A stretch of DNA of 10,121 nt. It comes from Cephalothrix spiralis. Its lineage: Eukaryota; Nemertea; Palaeonemertea; Archinemertea; Cephalotrichidae. A model generated the notes under the pieces. That model was not told where the DNA came from, did not search any database, and worked only from the letters and a program-made list of their open reading frames with translations. Positions 1-9,270 of this stretch are shown here, in pieces (within the stretch, counting starts at the first letter, position 1; each line of letters begins with the position of its first letter). A program made the position numbers and the translations under genes. Where the stretch lies: contig JAUCNG010374817.1 of NCBI GenBank assembly GCA_032353305.1, forward strand, positions 1,286-11,406, written 5' to 3'.

Positions 1-600
1 TTTACGCTGACATTGCCTCCTATGTGGCTCGGTCACGCTTAATATTTGGAGTGGGATGCTGTCCCTCTGGTGTACTTTTTAATAGAAAATAGATTAGAGT
101 GTGGGGTATATGTACGAATGGTGCCTGTCTAAGCCTTTCTTGGCTATTAACAGGCATATAAGAAAACATTACGATGCGTAGTAACAAATAATAAATATAC
201 CTAGAAACACATTACCAACAAATATTTTCCCTGATAAAATTAGATATATTATTTCTATAATTGATCATAATTTTCTATCGAACAACGTTATGATCAAATA
301 TAGAAGTTTTTATTATCTAATTTTATATAAATTTAGAAAACGTGTGCAATATAAATAATAATATTTGAACTCAATTTGATTGCACAATTCAATAATTTTG
401 TAACCACTTAAAAACATTTTAATCCTGTTTTTCCGGTATTTTTCCTTCTTTGTTAGTTAGATCGCCGGTTACATTTTTTACAGTAAAAATATTTCTTTTA
501 AATCTACAATCTATTTTGTTAATGTCATATCTCCATTTTTCTTCTTGGATATTTGATGAAAAAACATGTTATTTAACTCTCATCAAAAATATTATCTCAG
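1..600. other. AT-rich non-coding stretch, no gene seen
   Basis: All frames are closed by frequent stops, and runs of A and T dominate from about 180 to 440. The only clear structure is the compound hairpin at 122-156. I see no coding signature, RNA gene or transposon end here. Confidence 0.6.
122..156. repeat. Compound inverted repeat (hairpin)
   Basis: Outer arms TGCCTGT (122-128) and ACAGGCA (150-156) are perfect complements. Inside them, AGCC (132-135) pairs with GGCT (142-145) around a six-base loop, giving a two-level stem with a small internal loop. No flanking duplication is evident and I assign no function. In AT-rich DNA such a structure could also be chance. Confidence 0.45.
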
Positions 601-603
601 TAG

Positions 604-800
604 TCAGTTTGCAGCCATGCTGGAGATCCCATTGTCAGTTCGCTGGCCATTATCGCCCTAACAATGCGCAACGGAGCGCCTTTGGTAAAAAATGATTACT
701 CCGATTGATCGCCTGCGTGATGCCTTCAATTGGCCTGATGGAAACAGTATGGCTTGCATTTTGGTTAATAATGGTTTAGGATTCAGTTTTGTGAATTAAA
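604..800 (+). other. GC-richer patch with broken, protein-like reading frames
   Basis: Base composition rises sharply here compared with both flanks. Two adjacent frames each stay open for about 35 codons. The first runs from 604 to a TGA at 706-708 and contains SSLAIIALTMRNGAPLVKND. The second starts at an ATG at 692-694, ends at a TAA at 797-799, and contains MITPIDRLRDAFNWPDGNSM. They overlap by 17 bp in different frames, as a frameshifted gene remnant would. The hydrophobic run followed by PLVKNDY loosely recalls FixH-type cytochrome oxidase assembly proteins, but the next residues do not continue that pattern, so no name is given. It could be a decayed insertion of bacterial origin, an old host exon, or a chance GC-rich patch. 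Confidence 0.3.
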
Positions 801-965
801 AGGAGTCCATCACCTAGAACTTGAAGTAAATGTTTGGGAATTTAGTACCTCGGATGGGTAGCAATATTTTTTATCAGTGGCAAATTCAAGCTTTTGTTGA
901 GTGTAGTAACCCCAAGAAATATTAAGATTAAGGGGGCCAAGGGCATGTCTTATGTCTTATAATAG

Positions 966-1205
966 CAGGGTGCTTAGTTATCTGGAATACCTGGAAAAAT
1001 CTGAGATTTTGTAAATGGGTATAAATGTCTGAAATTAGTCTAGCAATCTGGAAAAGTCCGGAAAATTTGACTAGTCACGACAATTTTTATTGCGCGTGAA
1101 GGTTAACTGGAAATTAAAAGCTGTGCTTTCATAATGTTGAAAAAGTCGAGAAAATAATCAGGCACTTTTCTGGGAAATTTGTTTCGGAAAAAGCTATGCA
1201 CCCTG
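966..1205. mobile_element. Decayed hAT-type non-autonomous element (MITE)
   Basis: The left end CAGGGTGC (966-973) and right end GCACCCTG (1198-1205) are perfect inverted complements 240 bp apart. Similarity continues inward for a few bases (TTAG against CTAT read inverted). CAGGG-type ends are known for hAT transposons. The interior is built from repeats of the form CTGGAATACCTGGAAAA (about 981-997) and CTGGAAAAGTCCGGAAAA (about 1049-1066), which fits my memory of non-coding hAT elements with CTGGAAAA-rich interiors in animal genomes. The 8-bp flanks, TATAATAG and CATAGGCT, match at only 4 of 8 positions, so a target duplication is not preserved. No transposase is encoded, so the copy is old and immobile. 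Confidence 0.55.
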
Positions 1206-1416
1206 CATAGGCTTTGATATATCCTTTATCTCTGATGCTCTTCGAAAACATTCTCATTTTAAATGAATATACAAGTCAGACTCAGACACAGATGGAGAAA
1301 ATTTTTAGGATAGCTGTAGTTAATAAACCCCTACACATTCTTTCTTGATTTAGTAAGAAGGAGGGATCATAGAAAAAATTGCATACACAAAGGAGGGGAC
1401 CCCCATATATGAAAAA

Positions 1417-1435
1417 ACCCTGCTTGTACCAGGGT
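1417..1435. repeat. Short inverted repeat, 6-bp arms
   Basis: ACCCTG (1417-1422) and CAGGGT (1430-1435) are perfect complements around a seven-base loop. It lies 22 bp before a stronger hairpin at 1457-1480, within a G-rich run. Function is unknown. Confidence 0.4.
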
Positions 1436-1456
1436 GGGGGGATGTCGAAATATACC

Positions 1457-1480
1457 GACACCCATGGGTTAGTGGGTGTC
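1457..1480. repeat. Inverted repeat, perfect 8-bp arms
   Basis: GACACCCA (1457-1464) and TGGGTGTC (1473-1480) are perfectly complementary with an eight-base loop. The palindrome CCCATGGG (1461-1468) offers an alternative pairing. This is one of the more stable potential stems in the window, but nothing nearby shows whether it is transcribed. Confidence 0.5.
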
Positions 1481-2049
1481 AGAAGTGATAAAATGCCTTT
1501 TGCTACTTTTCACTTGTAACAGAACTCCAATCTCTATTTCGGTCAATTGATTACATACAATATGACCTATTTATGATGATTATATATACCTTTGTCGTTT
1601 ATGACACCTCCCCTTAATCCTTGGCCGCAATTAAGCCAAATAAGATGCATCTCAACTGATCTCAAGCAATTTCAATTCTATGAGAAAATATGAGAAGATC
1701 TATTTTACATGTTGAAAAAAATGTGGAAAAATTGAAACGATTTGCGATCAAAGGGGTGGGTACCACGGAGAGCCGGCTAAGACAGAAGATGTGTATGTAA
1801 TCTTTGATGATGTGTTAGGAAAATTGGTAACGGTGGGTCCTAGAGTATAGATAGGATATTAGACATTGAAGTCATTATTATTTCGTCTAAGATACTAGAT
1901 ATTTTTCTCTTCTGAAATTCTATAAAATATTATCTAGTGGTTCATTATTTTTTTATGATTTTCTGATTCTTGACTTAGGGTATTGATTCCCTATTTTAAG
2001 TATAAATAGATTTCATGCATCAAAAAGTATCATAAGTTAAGGAGTACCG

Positions 2050-2116
2050 GTAATTGGTATCAATTATCAATAAAAATGTGATTTCATTAGATCTCGTACT
2101 ATAATTGGAATCAATT
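2050..2116. promoter_or_regulatory. Two palindromic TAATTG...CAATT elements (possible homeodomain sites)
   Basis: TAATTGGTATCAATT (2051-2065) and TAATTGGAATCAATT (2102-2116) differ at one position and are 51 bp apart. Each is an inverted pair of TAATTG-like half sites with a four-base spacer; the first is extended by an A to a perfect TAATTG/CAATTA pair. TAATTG is the core recognised by many homeodomain proteins. In such AT-rich DNA chance occurrence is quite possible, and no gene adjoins them. Confidence 0.2.
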
Positions 2117-2604
2117 TCTTTACAGTAATTTTGTCCATATACACTTGAGTGTTAACTGTATAAAAATGATATTATTATAAAATATTATCTTTGTTATCGT
2201 TTTGCATACTGAAAGCAATTTTTTGAGGGTTCAAGCCAGCATGATATACATTATACTTAATCCTATTGACTTAATGTGGACAAAAATCTACAAACAACTT
2301 GAAATAGCTGATTATAAAGTACTAATATAATTCCAATAAATCGAGTACTTAATATCTGAAAAATATTGAATAGAACCACGGAATCAATTTTATGTTATAA
2401 ATTCTTTTCAATTGTAGAAACCATTTTTCCGTGTGTTGCTCAAAGCAATGGTTGAAAGACAGTTTTTACCATTGTTATTGACTGCAGTACATTAGGATTT
2501 GCTACAATAAATGCGCCCCAGGCTCCCTGTACGTAATTACAGGATAGATATCAGTTATTATTGCTAAGGTGTCCGTGGATAATATGAACTGTTGGGCTCT
2601 AAAT
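2117..2604. other. AT-rich non-coding stretch
   Basis: No frame is usable and I see no repeat end or RNA gene. A short GGTTCAAGCC near 2228-2237 resembles a tRNA B box, but no A box or cloverleaf can be built around it. Confidence 0.5.
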
Positions 2605-2628
2605 CCCTCCTGCTAAGAAGCAGGGGGG
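2605..2628. repeat. GC-rich hairpin, 10-bp arms with one G-T pair
   Basis: CCCTCCTGCT (2605-2614) pairs with AGCAGGGGGG (2619-2628) around an AAGA loop, with a single T-G wobble. It stands out from the AT-rich surroundings. No downstream T-tract or gene suggests a terminator, and it is more likely repeat debris or chance. Confidence 0.45.
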
Positions 2629-4030
2629 CCTCCTTGCGACCAGGTGGGCCCATGACTCCCTACAGTGACTTCCAACTTACCAGAAAAATTGTCAAAGATC
2701 GAAAAATTGCCATGAGGGCCATCTTCAGCTTGCATCACTGTTTGGCTGGTACCCCTCTGGGGTTTTTAGGATCCCCCATTGAGAATGGAAATCGTGGGTT
2801 CCTCTTAGAATCTCAAATCTTTTTAACTGTATTGTGGACAAATAGTGAGGTGTTAAATCCCTCAGATTTCGTTAATTGTTTTTCCAAGTTTTACAATTTA
2901 TTAAATGACTTCAGGGCCCTAAGTTGTTTTAAACAAAAACAATTTACAAAAAATTTTCTTTTCTAACTTTTGAGCATGTGCCACTTCATGGAATCCTTAA
3001 TTGTTTATTTGTATTCCGTAACAGATGCAGGTTTATAGAAAAATTTCATGTTTGAGATTAAGTCCATCTTTGAGGAAGTAAAAAAATTGAGTATTTTGAA
3101 TTAAAATTCCAAATGTTGTGAGTTTTGTTTAGAGTTTTAGATTCCCTTTAAAAATATATTCCATCTTAAGACCTGGAAATAACTTGACTTGAGCAAAAAG
3201 CTGAATGAGAGTCGTCAATTTTACACCTAAGGTATTTTTTACATTAGTATCAACTCGAAAATATTCAACGTTAAGTTGAGACGTTACTTAAAACGACTGC
3301 AATAATGTTTTTATTTTTCAATAGAAATATATATTTAACAAGTATTTATAATAAGTCATAACAAAAATAATGTTGTTTTTTAGGATTTTAAATTATGACT
3401 GATTTTATTGGACTCGGGTCATTGTTATGATTTTGCTATGAGCCTCTGTTTCATTTCACGAAGTGATGTCCGAAGGCCACATGACTTAATACTAAATGTA
3501 CGCGGAAAACAATTTTTTTAATCATTTGTATCTCAAACTTTTTACTAGGATCGACCGCGGTTCGGTAAAGACCAAGGTCGTGTCCTTTGCCACAATTAAT
3601 ATACGATCCATACACTGGATATCACTCCGCCTGTTGGGTCACGTGATTAACTTAAAAAAATCAGAACATGTAGATACATTCAATTTATAACTAGTATATT
3701 ACAACTATAATATGTTTAAACCTTTCATCAAATCAAATTACGTGTCTTTGCGAGAACTTAATTAATTTACCACGTGCCATTATTTTATCTTTCCTTAACG
3801 TTAGCGAAAGACTTTTAAAAAAGATAGACCAAAATCTCATTAAGCCAGGCTAAGCTAGTTTATAAATGAATCGTTCTTTGTGTAAACGTGTCATTTCTTT
3901 AACTTGACTACGGATGTTGTAAATTAGGCTGGTAGATTAGGGAGGCTATCCCCGAGGCTGTACGCCTGAGGGCATGAATCCCGTTACAATTTAAGTGTGA
4001 ATGCTTAAGATAATTCAAAAATGGAGGTCT
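2629..4030. other. Non-coding stretch, small palindromes only
   Basis: Frames open for 60 to 120 codons occur near 2592-2966 and 3496-3690 on the plus strand, but their translations show no domain, no compositional bias and no plausible start context. Structures seen are a perfect 7-bp stem at 2924-2942 that extends to 10 bp with one G-T pair (2921-2945), AGGGCCCT at 2913-2920, and a small CCGCGG-centred palindrome near 3555. Confidence 0.5.
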
Positions 4031-4032
4031 AG

Positions 4033-4060
4033 ATATCCCCAGGGCGCCCCCTTGGGCTAT
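4033..4060. repeat. Imperfect GC-rich hairpin around GGGCGCCC
   Basis: An 11-bp left arm (4033-4043) matches the inverted 4050-4060 at 9 of 11 positions, with a six-base loop. The octamer GGGCGCCC (4042-4049) lies at its tip. It sits in a slightly GC-richer region (about 3935-4075) without a recognisable gene. Confidence 0.35.
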
Positions 4061-5600
4061 CACGGTGCTCTACTATGGAGCTATACATGCATTAGGGTCA
4101 CTCGTGGACACTTATTATTCTTAGGGCCTGAGAAGTCTATTGTGAAAAAGCAGTTTCTGGTCCTTTAGTGGAATTGATTGAAGGAAATTGCCTAGGATAT
4201 GGTTTTGGAATATAATTGAAACGTATTTTCCTTTATTTGTATCGATTCAGGCATTCATCGTTATTCACAATTAACATTAGCCATTTATTTTATGATATTC
4301 ATAATCATAGCTTAAGACTTCGTTTCGGCGTACAGATACTAAATTCTTGTTTATCAGAGTAGAATTTTAGCTCCTACGGCTTTTTCTGAACAAGTTGTTA
4401 ATCTTTATTAGCTTAAATCTTATTTAAAATTTTTGAAATGAAAAAATATATGCAACAAGCCTCATCTTCTGGTTATGTGCGGTCTTCATTTAAGCTATGA
4501 TAGGTCTGTGGGAAAATTGAAGTAGCCCAAGAAGATATCAAGAATAAGATCTAAATTTAAATAAGGTTTTGTGGTTCGATGAAGATATCTAACTCTCTTT
4601 CCACCAAAGAAAGCTAGAGATAAAGGCAGTTAAACCGCTGAAAATTACCTATTTTAATGTTAACCTCAACTTCATGCTTTAAACCCTGGTTTTCCATTTT
4701 GTTATATTTTCACAGGATGGTTGACAGCCTTTCGAGATGTACTTTATAAATGCTTACCCTTTAATATTTTTCCCTCGATAAGGAAAGCGGGACCTTAAAT
4801 GTATGCTAATTTTGGCAAATTGGCTGGCCTCGCCGATTCATGGTAGGAAAATTGTCCAAATGATGTTAATTCTTCTAGATTTTCCACGTCGTATTCTGAA
4901 GTAGATCTGGAGAGCCCAATTCGCCGCATGTAGTAATTTGGCTCCTCCTGTCTACTAATGCTATTTTGGACCAAATCATCTTTCGGTCGATTTTCGGCTT
5001 GATCTAGTTTCGAAAAAGTCTACATGATTAAAGAGCATTAAATTTGTATGACACTCTAGCCTGTCAATCATGGATTGGAGGTGATTTAATTTCAGTAACG
5101 ATTCAGTTAAGCCACCTGGGTTCCTGTGTTCTAACTTAATAAGACGAGTTTAAACTTATTAGGGATCTTCTCTGCCTTTTCATCGCTCCTAACTTGCCTA
5201 TTGTTTGGCATCTGCCTCATTTAAGATCTCGAATTGATCAGATTTACCCCCGTTGTGTCTTGATTCATTCCTGGCTTTGTGAATCAGATTTTCACTCAAA
5301 TCTGTCGCTTGTCTTCGCTTAAATTACTTGCAATAATGACAATTAAATCTAAAACACTTCTGATTGCTTTGTATATAATTCCTTATTTTTCATTTAAAAT
5401 CAAAATGAAATTCAGTTCTGTCAAAAAAAGTTTATAAACTCTAAATGCTCTGGTGTTAGATTGGATTTATACCGTGTGCAATTGCAATATAGAATATTTT
5501 GCAATCATGAGCAGTCACGTATGGCAATCTTTTTCAAAAAGTCAGATGGCTGCGGGCACGAAATCCGCTAGCTGGGATAGCTACCTTCCCTAAAGGGTTA
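4061..5600. other. Long non-coding stretch, no gene identified
   Basis: No reading frame exceeds what stop-codon spacing predicts. Small local structures are CTTTC/GAAAG near 4598-4613 and TAGCT/AGCTA at about 5569-5583. I find no transposon ends, satellites or RNA genes. It may be intron or intergenic DNA. Confidence 0.5.
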
Positions 5601-5601
5601 A

Positions 5602-5779
5602 TACCTGCAGTGAAAATTAATTTTCTCGGCAAATCTTGGTTTTAGGCTATATAAATGTACTACCAACAGATAATCTGGTGTTAGCGTTTTGATTTGCGCA
5701 TGCACACAGCGAAATATGAACAGCGCAAGCGCAATCTCAAAATCCACTGAATTTTTTATTTGAATTTTTACTGCAGGTA
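5602..5779 (-). mobile_element. Tc1/mariner-type MITE with TA flanks
   Basis: CCTGCAGTGAAAATT (5604-5618) and AATTTTTACTGCAGG (5763-5777) are inverted complements with one mismatch in 15. Each is bordered by TA (5602-5603 and 5778-5779), the duplication made by Tc1/mariner-superfamily transposases. The body is 174 bp and encodes nothing. The interior carries GCGC-rich segments at 5694-5703 and 5723-5732. Read on the minus strand it aligns with the block at about 9901-10074, so the minus strand is used here as reference. TA flanks are also used by some other superfamilies, so the assignment rests on end structure alone. The single mismatch suggests a fairly young copy. Confidence 0.62.
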
Positions 5780-6975
5780 ACGATCCCCGCTTCATGCACA
5801 CAGCCGTCTCACGTTTTGTCTTTTTGACACATACTGCCATACGTACGTGCATTGTTGGAACATTGTTTTTGTCCTGATATTTGTCTATCATGGAAATTTT
5901 TTTGATAAGATTTAATAATGTACAATTTTATTTCATGGAACTGAGCATCTGAACGAGTTATACATTATAAAGAGACATTTATTTTATAAATAAAACATTT
6001 TTCAGACATCTTTTAAATAGCTCTGGCAAACTTTTCTCATGCCAATTTACATAATATTGCCGTTTATTATTTTTACTGACGTAACTGACTAACCCCGGTG
6101 CTACTTCAATATCATATTTCATCTTCTTCATGACACGATTCTCTGCATCTGTCCTCATTGGCTGTAACTTAACACTATGATCCCAACATCAGCAACCTCT
6201 TGATATGTGGGAAGCAGCAGATGTCTCCCTCATATATTCTCTTGTCATTAACTACTGATTTTTCCCTCTTTGTAATGGAGGTACCGATAATCTACTTTCG
6301 TTTAAAGTTGCTGTTACTGCCATCTATTATTAATTTTTTGGTGTATTTTAACTTGGTAAGACAGGAGAAATAAAATTTCTGTGAACGCGGATACGATGTT
6401 GGTAACAAAAACATATCAGTAATTGCTCATTCCAAATTTTTACGCATAATGCTAAAGATGCGCCGAACGCATTCAGGTTTTGGATGAACCTGGGCATTTA
6501 GGGTCTTCTCGAGGGTCTTTGACTGAAAATTTACGACATTATCAAATAGAAAGTTTTCTTTCTAAAAATGTCATGTTCATTGATATATTCTTAACGGTTA
6601 TATACTGAGTAGGAGTTAGTTAAAGAAATGAAGTTTTGTAGTGATTTCCCCACCAAGAGAAATAGTACGTAAAAACGGAGCGACACATCATTAAATAAAT
6701 TAATAAACTGTTTAGTAGTCTTCCCATGTGCCTCCGATTTTCTAACGTACCCCCTTGAGTTCGTAGTGTACGTTCGATGAGTTCTTTTTAAATCATTCTG
6801 GAAGAATAATTCAATACATGTACAAAGTCTAGGGTGGGAAGAAAATATATCGACAATTTATTTTCAAAATTAATTTTAAGATGTTTAATCAAAGCCTTCA
6901 GGTTATTGGAATGGATTTGTTCGAGACTAAACATACTGAAGTGCTTATGTATGAAAAATATTTAAATGAAAAGCA
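5780..6975. other. Non-coding stretch with minor inverted repeats
   Basis: No gene is visible. Noted structures are CAGGTT/AACCTG (6474-6479 and 6487-6492, perfect 6-bp stem), AACGTAC/GTACGTT (6744-6750 and 6768-6774, perfect 7-bp arms), a direct AGGGTCTT repeat near 6498-6517, and a single TACTGCCATCTATT (6315-6328) resembling the unit of the array at 9677-9757. Confidence 0.5.
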
Positions 6976-7932
6976 TTATTTATCGAGAAATAGCAGTTCA
7001 TTTGGCTGTTTTCCATAATATTGAAACACACTGTATATCAAAAATCGGAAAGAACGTTTCAGATTCCTTCTATTATCTTCGTATTCCTGCCTTTTTTCTT
7101 GGATTTTGAGGAAGATAATCCTTATATCCTTACTCCTTACGAAGAAGTTCATAAACCACCGAGCAGGGGCTTGAGATGACAGTATTGCCAATGGAAACAT
7201 AGATGCAGATCGGACCTTTGATACTCTATAACCCTCCAGGAAAATTTTCTGTTACCTCTTGAGTACCATTAGCTAAGAGCTGACTTGTCAAGACCCATTA
7301 GACAGATCGTCTGCTCGAGGCAGGCAGCGGAATTTGGCGCCACTCGTACCCGGATGCGCCGACACATTTAGATATTGCATGGAATTTTTGAGTACCTGAA
7401 AAAACATTACTTGTTGTTTATTTAACGATTGTGTTACTATTTCTTATTAGAAGCTGTCCCAATATATTCTGTAAAATGTTTTAAAGATTCTCTCGCATCA
7501 TTGATTACTATGGTTGATAGTTCCGCCGCTAGGTGAGATCAAAGGTAACGGTTAATTGATATTCAAAATGGCCGTAGAAAGTCGCAATATTTTGCATTGG
7601 TGAATTTCGAATGAAGCCCTCTCTGTTTCTAGGTTCCTGTGCTAATTATTTGTTTGATGTCCAACTTTTTTTCAAAGTTTGGCCAAAAAATGCTTTGTTG
7701 TGAGTATTAATTGGAAAATAAATTAAAATTTAACGTTTAACCTGTATTTGGCATGTCCTACGTATTGAGGAATGAGCTTGTTTTGTGCGCTCGTTCGTTT
7801 ATGACGTTAAAACTGTTATCTGAAGCATTTTGAATTTTCAGTGCATTTGTCTGTGACTTCGAAAGCTGATGTAAAATTTAAAGGTTTCCTCTTGATGTTT
7901 ATTCATAGTGCCAGTCTTTCTGTTTGTCCAAA
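6976..7932. other. Non-coding stretch with one GC-richer patch
   Basis: A minus-strand frame of 74 codons (6976-7200) has a basic, glutamate-rich middle but matches no family I know and is probably chance. A GC-richer patch at about 7300-7370 includes GGCGCC; I cannot assign it. The remainder is AT-rich with no repeat ends found. Confidence 0.45.
7898..7903 (-). promoter_or_regulatory. Possible poly(A) signal
   Basis: AATAAA on the minus strand lies about 30 bases beyond the stop codon of the 66-codon frame at 7933-8133. The position suits a poly(A) signal for that frame, but the hexamer is common in AT-rich DNA and no GU-rich downstream element is obvious. Confidence 0.2.
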
Positions 7933-8133
7933 TCAACGATTGGCAAGATCAAGATGGGTCGATGACGCCAGAGTCCCCTTGAAATAATTTGCCGTGTCCG
8001 AATCATGTTTTCCGTCAATCATTGCCTGAAAATATTCGAACAAAATATCGTATTTACACTCGTTACTCAGCAATCCCTTGAATTGGCGATTTATGTATCG
8101 CAAAACGTTCTTATAATCCTCATAAGATCTCAT
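7933..8133 (-). CDS. Possible small protein or exon, 66 codons, unknown function
   Basis: I do not recognise this protein. The frame starts with ATG at 8133-8131 (G at -3) and ends in TGA at 7935-7933; an in-frame TAA lies eight codons upstream. The product begins MRSYEDYKNVLRYINRQFKG and ends in STHLDLANR. It is soluble-looking, rich in Tyr, Asp and Asn, and has no signal peptide or membrane segment. Codon third positions are more GC-balanced than the surroundings, which gives the frame a mild coding look. The string TATTTTCAG/G inside it (around codons 39-41) could instead be a splice acceptor, which would make only the second half an exon. A chance frame remains quite possible, since an overlapping plus-strand frame is also open. 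Confidence 0.28.
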   Translation of the reverse strand: MRSYEDYKNVLRYINRQFKGLLSNECKYDILFEYFQAMIDGKHDSDTANYFKGTLASSTHLDLANR

Positions 8134-8699
8134 AACGGTCGTTATTGTCGTTACTTATTTAGGATAGTGCCACGAAGCTTATCGTAAAGCAGTATTTGAG
8201 ACTTCTTTAATTGTCTATTAAGCCCTCTTAAATGTCCCTTGATTTGCATAGAGTTTCAATCGATTTGGGTTTGGAATCACTTCCTAGAGTCTATACTTCA
8301 GTGCTTCTAACTAATTGTGGAACTCAGCTGGTTATGTCGGATGTAAGAGCTCTTATGGCAGTGAGATTAGAGGGTCTGGGTGCTGGAGGGTTGTTTTACT
8401 GACGTGAAGTTTGGTCTAATTTTTTCCTCGATTGGATCAGTTAGGTGCTCTTTTTATCATCTTTTCGGCAGTATCCACTTGTCTTAGTATGGAGAGGCTG
8501 AAGCATGGCGTAACAGGGGTGAAGTACGCCAGTAATAGCAAAGGAAAGGGGAAAAATTGAACAGTAGGTATAAAAGAGTGGAAAAGAGTAGATGTTGAAA
8601 CACAGTATCTTAAGGGGAGTTTTCTAGGATACGGATAGATTTTAATATTTGGGATGCAAATTGTGAGTACATTTTGATATGAGAGTGTAAGGCATTGTA
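8134..8699. other. Non-coding stretch, no clear feature
   Basis: Both strands show medium-length open stretches (for example minus strand 8437-8832), but the translations are low-complexity and hydrophobic without recognisable motifs. No promoter, RNA gene or transposon end is identified. Confidence 0.45.
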
Positions 8700-9270
8700 T
8701 GTAGATGCGGCGTGTTAGGGGTGCCTGGGCCCCAGTAAATCGTATTTTCGGGCCTCTTTGAGAGGTTATTAAGGTTAACAAGGCGTTTGATATTGATAAA
8801 GTTTGTAGGCCCAAAGGGAAGACCAAGACCATGGATAAGTAGATGGGTCTTCAGGTTTTCCTGAGAGTCCTCGTCCCTGATAATCGTTTTGCCATCACGA
8901 ACATAATTTTTGTTGGAGTCCCTGGGTTTGCTAGATAATATTACATGTGCCGGGCCCCTTTGTAAGGTTATTTAAAGATTTCTATGACAAAATATAGGTT
9001 AACCTGATTGTGGGCCTCGAATATCTGGTCCATTGATAAACGCAGAGCCCTGACAGGTTTGTCCACGGCCACAGTGGTTGCTTGGCCCTATATTCTTGTT
9101 TCCCCTGTATATTTGAATTTATGAGCTCCGATAAGGTACTGAAGGGTATACGCTATGTTTAGACGCGTATTATAGACATTCAGGTGCCTTAAAAAATTAT
9201 TGGTGCACGTGGTAACTCATGATAAGGTCTTTAAGGGATATGCTGTCTGGACTTTATATTCTGTCATGAA
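8700..9270. repeat. Tract of diverged internal repeats
   Basis: Related segments recur on the plus strand. GGGCCTCTTTGAGAGGTTAT (from 8750) resembles GGGCCCCTTTGTAAGGTTAT (from 8952). GATAAGGTACTGAAGGG (from 9130) resembles GATAAGGTCTTTAAGGG (from 9221), and that pair extends to a GCT...GAC tail. The spacings are 202 and 91 bp, so this is not a clean tandem array. The tract is somewhat richer in G than its flanks and may be a degraded minisatellite or old repeat. A perfect palindrome AGGTTAACCT lies at 8996-9005. Confidence 0.35.

Larger units (their letters stand above)
1206..2049. other. Non-coding stretch, hairpins only
   Basis: No reading frame of interest is visible. The segment holds the two hairpins at 1417-1480 and a short GC-richer run near 1755-1785 with no recognisable identity. 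The remainder is AT-rich with scattered stops. Confidence 0.55.

Noticed and set aside
2215-2245. GGTTCAAGCC resembling a tRNA B box
   Set aside because: No A box and no acceptor or anticodon stems can be built around it.
2592-2966. Plus-strand open frame of 124 codons
   Set aside because: It opens with TTG rather than ATG, the translation shows no domain or family character, and part of it is formed by a GC-rich hairpin. Probably chance.
3496-3690. Plus-strand frame containing VVSFATINIRSIHW, briefly reminiscent of the start of a LINE-type endonuclease
   Set aside because: The expected continuation of catalytic motifs is absent and flanking DNA has no reverse transcriptase fragment. The likeness is a few residues only.
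7010-7040. Minus-strand ATACAGTGTGTTTC, similar to the start of common arthropod repeats beginning TACAGGGTGTT
   Set aside because: No partner inverted end or TA-flanked boundary could be found nearby.
6976-7200. Minus-strand 74-codon frame with a basic, glutamate-rich middle
   Set aside because: No family likeness, start context or neighbouring exon. Kept only as a note in the stretch description.
7335-7360. TTGGCGCCACTCG, recalling a retrotransposon primer-binding site
   Set aside because: Only the first bases fit. There are no long terminal repeats and no gag or pol remnants on either side.
6459-7364. 10-mer GATGCGCCGA shared near 6459 and 7354
   Set aside because: Flanks are only weakly alike and a single 10-mer match in 10 kb is plausible by chance.
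8437-8832. Minus-strand open frame of 131 codons, the longest in the window
   Set aside because: The product is hydrophobic and low in complexity with no motif, and it overlaps the diverged repeat tract, so its length is best explained by base composition.
8485-8938. Plus-strand frame with several protein-like runs between stops
   Set aside because: About six or seven stops fall in roughly 150 codons, close to what AT-rich DNA gives by chance, so a decayed gene is not supported.
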